Assembly: GCA_905182995.1 (NCBI GenBank)
Contig: CAJJDP010000011.1
Location: 632,432 to 696,431 of the forward strand
DNA: 64,000 nucleotides
Source: Paramecium octaurelia
Taxonomy: Eukaryota; Ciliophora; Oligohymenophorea; Peniculida; Parameciidae
Reading direction: 5' to 3'
Shown here piece by piece: positions 58,507 through 64,000 of the stretch. Position 1 is the stretch's first letter. Every line of letters starts with the position of its first letter. Under the pieces are notes generated by a model. That model was not told the DNA's origin. It made no database searches and was given only the letters and a program-made list of their open reading frames with translations. A program made the position numbers and the translations under genes.

Positions 58507-58970
58507 CAAAATTTTGAATATTAATGAATGAAGTATCTAAATATATATCACGATTTGAACTTGGTAAATATAAATTCTAATAAAATCAAAAACTTAGGGA
58601 ATCTGAAATTATTTATAAAGCAATATTCTGGAACAATATCAAAAATCATAATGTATATATTGATACGGCAAATTAAAAATTAAAATTTAAAAATTATCAA
58701 AAAATAAAACTAATTCAAAACTTTCTAAAAGTTTATTGCGACACTTTTATTTGGTGAAAAGTTGGAATACTTCTTACATTTAATGATTATTTCATTTAAT
58801 CCATCTCATGAAAGTATTAAGTTTATCTAAACTCTTTCATTATGAATTCGTCCCTTGTGGACTCAGATACTAGGTTTTATTAGAAGGATCCTAAAATCTA
58901 ACCGATCTCAGAAGCCGACTTCCCTTGTAGTTATCTGACCAAAAATATGTAAATTAGACTTTTGGTGAAA
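58507..58970. other. AT-rich gap, no gene seen
   Basis: This gap lies between two minus-strand genes. Nothing could be assigned. Confidence 0.45.
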
Positions 58971-60208
58971 TCATTAGAATTTCGAACATGCTAACTAAAA
59001 TTAAATATTATATAACTTAACAAGGTCCACAAAAACGACATTCGGATATTCATCAATTAGTTACTCGATACATTGATAATCATCTAGGACTATTCCACCT
59101 AATAAGGGTACTGGCACATTCAATAGTTCAATATTTTTTGGAGGGATTGAAGCTACCATCTAATGAATCCATTTCACATGTTTCAGAAACAGCATAAGAA
59201 TTGCTCCCAATTATTACACATTTTAGGCCACAAATATCACTGATCTCTCTAAAATGATATTTATTGCAACCAATCCCAGACTAAGAGCATTGTTTAGTAT
59301 TTTTAATTATTTCACATGGTAATCATTGTAGTCATAATAGGATTATGGTATTTATTGACTTGGAATTTATATAGGGAGAGTTTCAAAAAGAGGGCATTTT
59401 TGAATGTATTATGTTAATGTCAAATTATTAAACCTCTCTTATTTGGCACAATCTAATTAATTGAATTCATACTCATGACTTCTATCAAAAAATCAATAAA
59501 ATATTTTATTAGAGGCAAATATGAAACTAGGCAGAGTATTCTTTCACATTTCAAATAACTATTTTTCGATGGGCAAACATCTTGTATTGATAAACAAATA
59601 CAATAAGCTAATTCATTACTATTATACTCTATAATAAATTAAGTTATAACATTATTTTTCGAATGATTCTGAAGTTTTGATTGGTAAAACGAAGCAATTT
59701 GGATTATTTTCAGATACAAATCTTTTATAAAGGATTTCATTGATTTCACTCTAAGAATCAGATAACTTCTTCTACACATCTTTAGCTCCATATGGAAATA
59801 CTAAATCTGGCAGTAATTATTCAAGATGACATGCTCCATATTAATAAAGTATATCAGTTTTGCCAAGAGTAGAATTTCCAATTAAATAAATGCCTTCATA
59901 AAATTTAGAAATTTGATGTCTATTCTATTATGAAAATTTCTCCATCTTATTATTAATGCTTTGAAAACTCGAAATTTTCTTAACTCCTCCACCTTCATCT
60001 GTATCAACATGAACACTAAACGAGTTTTTTGTTGACAATGGAGGTCTATTATAATAAGATGTTTTGCGTTGACTATTTTAAGAATTTGAAATTGATGAGC
60101 TCACTTTTGTTTCTACCTCTTAAATATTGCTAAATTTATTTTACTAGTATGTGCTCTGGATGCTTTAGACCCAACTAAGTGATCTACATTAGTTTTTTTG
60201 GTTAACAT
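58971..60208 (-). CDS. DENN-domain protein (one unresolved frame shift)
   Basis: DENN proteins are exchange factors for Rab GTPases. From ATG 60208, with an intron at 60119-60144 (26 nt), the frame reads a Ser-rich start and FYEGIYLIGNSTLGKTDILY, LLPDLVFPYGAKDV and NPNCFVLPIKTSESFEKQ (uDENN). The core then reads SIQDVCPSKNSYLKCERILC, LVSYLPLIKYFIDFL, an intron at 59453-59472 (20 nt), CPLFETLPIQIPS, AINIILERSVIFVAQNVQQL and NVPVPLLGGIVLDDYQ, ending at TGA 58973-58971. These are the conserved DENN blocks in order. Between KQCYNL and SIQDVC (near 59,610-59,650) the frame must shift and no normal intron does it, so there is either an odd intron, an error or a disabling mutation. About 397 residues. 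Confidence 0.72.
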
Positions 60209-60453
60209 ATATAAATGAGTAGGATCGTTATTTTACATTAATTTAATTTAGTTAATAAATTATATGATAACATAATCAATAAAATGAACATTAAGCATTT
60301 CTAAGAGGAGTGCTTAAATATTTCAAATTTGAAAAAAATAATTAGCTTTTAATTATTGTGTCGTTCCAATACTTTAGGAAAAAAATATAATATAAAAACT
60401 TAGATCTTTAATATGAGAAAAAATATTTAATTAAATCAAAATTTTTGGTCAAA

Positions 60454-62010
60454 TCATGGTAATAGAATTTCTTATTCACTTCGTAATTACTAATCTTCAA
60501 TTTAATTTACTAATTCTTTTATTTGTTTAATTCTTTTGAGTTTTCTTGATTAAGGGTACTACTACTTATCTTCTTCGGAAGAACATAACTTATTTTTTTT
60601 TGAAGGTCTTCGATGATGAATCAATTCAACAACACTATAATATAAATTTGTTATTTCTTGAGATTGAATCAAATATTTTTATTTTAAATTTGTAATCTTA
60701 CATAAATTGAATACCCTATTATCGTAAATGTTATATTTTGTATAGCATATCAATAAATTTAACTATTTCAGCATTATGCTTGACATAAATTATGCAATCA
60801 AAATAATAAATAAAGTTAATAGCAAATACATAATAATACTTTGCTATGTAATTTCCTTTTATTCGTGATTTATCAAGCTGTATTATTCTTCTTATAATAT
60901 TTTGATATTTTTAGAATCCTAGAATAATACTAAAATGTAGGGAGTATGAGCAATTTATGCTGTTTAAATGATGCAAAAATCATCTAATTTAGAATTATAT
61001 CTACATAAGACATTATCCTATTCTAGAATCAAATTGCAACTATTTGAAAAGTTTTTATGATTATGATAATTCATTATCTATTGAAAATCTGTTTCATTGA
61101 AACCCGTATAAGTTTCATCAGATATAGAATATAATGATTGATTTAACTAATCGTAAAGTCTACTATAAATTACTTAACCATAACAATTAATTACTATTAA
61201 TGTAGTTTCTTAATCCAAAAGTTTGAATGCTGAAGTTTAATTAAAGTCAATATCTTTAGCAATTACTCCTTCAAATCCTTCATCTATATTAAGTAAATTA
61301 GAAGTTATAGGGATTCTTATACCTCCTGGAAAAATTTCATATGGTTTTCCGTACACAATTAAATTGCTCTTATTAATGACATTTAATGTGTAATTGAGAT
61401 GATACAAGTACCATGGCCTTTGGTGTGGTTTGAATCCAGAGTTAAAGTAGAAGCCTTAATTTATAGTGTAAAATTATGCCTGGTTGGCATGACTAAAATA
61501 TAAGGCTTATGTATTATCCAAAGCAGTCCTAAATTGTGTAAGCAAGGAGGTTACTGCAAATACGTAACTTAGCTGATCAAGATGAGTTTGATTAAACCAA
61601 TCTCCGAATAGCCCAAAACAATTTGATGAATTATAGCAATATGAATCATTAGTATTAGGTTTATTCAAACATTACAAAGGCATCATTGTTATAATACTAG
61701 TTTTTTCAATAAACTTATTAAATGATTAGACAATTTAAATTTGTTAAGAAGCAGACCTAATTAAGTATTAAAGATTATTTTTATGCAACCAAACACTATT
61801 CAATTATTGCAAGGTTTATTTGACAAATATTTTTTCAGATGATTCTTCTATTGATTTCTAAACAATTAATTAACTAATGATTATGGAAGAGGCTAATAAT
61901 ATAAATACAAAAATTGAACTCACGATTTGTATGATTAGAATTTGATTTTTTATCCTCCAATTTTTATTGATGTACCAAAAATGTTGTTATTTTAATTTAT
62001 TCAATATCAT
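60454..62010 (-). CDS. Cache-domain membrane protein
   Basis: This is a single exon of 519 codons (518 residues). Membrane segment 1 is near residues 25-50 (IQIVSSIFVFILLASSIIIS). The extracellular part (~50-390) carries Cache-type features: LFGDWFNQTHLDQLSYVFAV, then GFKPHQRPWYLYHLNYTL with the RPWY motif, VYGKPYEIFPGGIRIPITSN, and EGVIAKDIDF as the A-K-D-[IL] element. Membrane segment 2 is near 400-420 (IIMYLLLTLFIILIAQFMSS). The C-terminal ~100 residues are cytoplasmic and basic (HHRRPSKKNKLCSSEEDKQQ), with no kinase or cyclase domain. Cache domains bind small molecules outside the cell. This looks like a ligand-binding receptor without an attached catalytic domain. Confidence 0.82.
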
Positions 62011-62293
62011 ATTTATTACTCTTATCTTTCCTAATTAAATTGCACTTAATATATATTATAAATTAATTTTTAATATAGTTAAAGAGTAAATTCTTATTCT
62101 AACTCATTTTTGTCATAATATAATTAAAAATAGATAATTATCTATTTATTATATTATTTTTAATGAATTTAATTTGATATTCCTTTTCCATCGCAGAGAA
62201 TAAATGATTTTCTCTTTATCCGTAAAGCACTCTGATTTGATTAACCAATACAATTTAGATTTTTTAGAAATAAAATATATCAAAAACTTATTT

Positions 62294-63719
62294 TCAGTTA
62301 GCTATTTCTTGGAATTTATTGAATCTTTTGTTGTAAAAACTAATATATATGTGTAAGTACTCGAATGCTTGATTTTAGATTGCTATATTGTATTTCTAAC
62401 TCAAAGGGGTATCTAAATTGTTTTCATCCATCATGTCTTAATATTAAGATTCCTATTGTCTATCTGTTTTATTCCAATTAGGGAAGAAAGTAGGTTTTTC
62501 AATTTCAATTTGGGAGGGCAGATATTTAATTTTCATTGAACTAAAGGTTCCAACATTTGAATTTGATGATGAGTTTGACAAGTGTCTGAGATCAGTTCTT
62601 TAGCCAGGTTTTTTGTTAGGATCAGGGGGTAATAAAAGATGACGCTAAGAAGAGGGCCTAGATTTAATTAAAATATACGCAACTTGTGGATGCTATTATT
62701 AATCATTGACTGTCCAAATGATTTGTTGTGATAATTTTGATGAACTTTTCATTAGGTTTCCAGGAGAAAGTTCTTTGATTTTGTTGAATTCAAAGGATTT
62801 TTTAGATTCCAAAGAGCTAAACTTTTTAGTAGATTTCATTAACCCTTCAGTCCAATCATAAATTCCATCTAATAGAAATTAATTATTTTCTGCAATTTAA
62901 TTAAGAAGTTAAAGGATATATTGATAGTTAGGTTGATCTAAGAAATTCAAGGATTTCAAATATTAAAGAATTTCGACTAGTTCATGTGGCTAATTAATGC
63001 ATAATTCATTTAAATCTATGTTTTATTTGATTTCTCCAACAGCTTTGGTTCGCTCATTTTCTGAGACTGGCAAATTTTACCAAGGTAGACTGCCACGAAG
63101 AAAATATAAAATTACATAAAAAAGTGATTCTAAATCATCCTTCCTAGATATCTCATGGCCCAAATGAGCTGCAACAGATGCATACCTAGGAGTACCCATA
63201 AATGTTTTGTCGCTTTTAAAGGGCCTAAGATACAATTATAATTGAAACTTACATATGTTCTCCTTGTATGCAATAAATTTTACTAATGCCAAAGTCAACT
63301 ATGTAAATGCCATCATTATCTTTAGACATTAATATATTTTCTGGTTTAAGATCTCTGTGTACCACATTTTTATTGTGAATATTTTTAAGAATATTCACAC
63401 ATTCAAAAGCAATTTAAATTGTGCATTTTAAGCTGAACTTCTTTTGTTATCTGAAAAAATATGATAAATCTCTTCCTAGCAATTATATAACCATGATATT
63501 GAATTCACTTTCATTTCCACACCAAATCAACTTAGGAGTACCTTCAGCATCATTTAATTATTTCAGGATTTCCACTTCTCTTTCCAAAGATCTCATCTCT
63601 TCATTATCTTCTTTCTCTAATTTCAATGCTGCATCCTGATTAGTTTATTTATCAAACACTAAAAAGACGACTCCAAATGCTCCAGATGAGATCTTCTTTT
63701 TGACCACGAATCTATTCAT
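62294..63719 (-). CDS. Casein kinase 1 (CK1)-family protein kinase
   Basis: The protein has 465 residues, with a 28-nt intron at 63225-63252. The kinase domain has [20 protein letters not shown] (glycine loop), AALKLEK (catalytic Lys), [38 protein letters not shown] and [17 protein letters not shown] (HRD). It continues with [10 protein letters not shown] (DFG; CK1 often has DFGLA/S), [20 protein letters not shown] (the CK1 activation segment in place of APE), [20 protein letters not shown] and LPWQNL. This combination is diagnostic for CK1. The C-terminal ~160 residues are Ser/Gln-rich and low complexity. Catalytic residues are intact. Confidence 0.92.
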
Positions 63720-63800
63720 AAATACTCTATTCTAACTACTTTGGCTCATAAAGAAAATATTATTTATAAATTGGATTTTTAATATAAAATTCTTTCCACA

Positions 63801-64000
63801 TCAATAATAATATGGGTATCCACCATAATATGCAGGTCTCACTGTAGAATATGTTAATGGAGTGGCATATGATGCTACAGGTTAGGCGACCACTTAAGGT
63901 ACTGGCTGAACAACTGAATAAGTTAAAGGAGCAGGGGCATATTGAACAGGAGCAGGAGCATATTGAACAGGGGCAGCAGGCTAAATCTCACTAATACATC
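63801..64000 (-). CDS. Pro/Ala/Tyr-rich protein, 3' end (partial)
   Basis: This is the C-terminal ~65 residues of a gene running off the right edge, with stop TGA 63803-63801. The visible sequence has a short tandem repeat (APVQYAPAPVQYAPAP), then SVVQPVPQVVAQPVASYATP and STVRPAYYGGYPYYY at the end. Low-complexity proteins of this kind are often structural or secreted. The N-terminal part is needed for any call. Confidence 0.6.

Noticed and set aside
1..64000. Telomeric repeats, tRNA genes, transposons, CRISPR
   Set aside because: I looked for C4A2/C3A3-type telomere repeats, cloverleaf boxes, long inverted repeats and regular direct repeats and found none that I can support by eye.

Overview
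The window is ciliate macronuclear DNA, almost certainly from Paramecium. Long proteins read through only if TAA and TAG are glutamine and TGA is the sole stop. Coding sequence is cut by introns of 19-31 nt (mostly GTA...TAG or AAG). The DNA is AT-rich, genes are tightly packed on both strands, and one gene encodes a trichocyst matrix protein. A standard-code reading fragments nearly every gene. I rebuilt each model by hand with the ciliate code; most models come out as an exact number of codons after the introns are removed. Exact exon ends are still predictions.

Left part (1-21.4 kb): the 3' end of a Cdh1/Cdc20 APC/C activator; a 1,933-residue single-exon protein with about 13 RCC1 repeats and a possible IQGAP-type GAP tail (-); two Q-rich unknowns (+); a 2,972-residue secreted protein (-) built of ten regular repeats of about 213 residues plus a Q/E/T-rich tract; a NEK-type kinase (+). 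Middle left (21.6-31.9 kb): PRP31, a TPH coiled-coil axonemal-type protein, ribosomal protein uS9 (RPS16), a decayed stretch with gene remnants, two small unknowns and a two-pass member of the large ciliate transmembrane family.

Middle (31.9-46 kb): a small unknown, a GCP4-like remnant (-), an unknown with several Cys (+), the trichocyst matrix protein (+), a coiled-coil gene and a C2H2/AT-hook gene facing apart across 47 bp, a MORN protein with an acylation-type N-terminus, a 657-residue unknown, a 304-residue coiled-coil protein next to a decayed zinc-binding-family fragment, and a UBA/CUE-like protein. Right part (46-64 kb): a membrane protein with a degenerate histidine-kinase/receiver layout, a RAP-domain protein whose start lies 13 bp from that of a divergent EF-hand-like gene, a two-domain cyclic-nucleotide-binding protein, a CFAP97/hemingway-like protein, a CAMK-like kinase, a DENN protein, a Cache-domain membrane protein, a CK1-family kinase and the 3' end of a Pro/Ala/Tyr-rich gene.

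There is no operon logic. Neighbours are functionally mixed, as expected for Paramecium, with some enrichment of signalling and cilium-type proteins. Between intact genes lie stretches that read as protein but carry in-frame TGAs or frame changes. I read these as decaying gene copies, which fits the whole-genome duplications known in Paramecium. I saw no telomeric repeats, rRNA, tRNA, CRISPR array or transposon.
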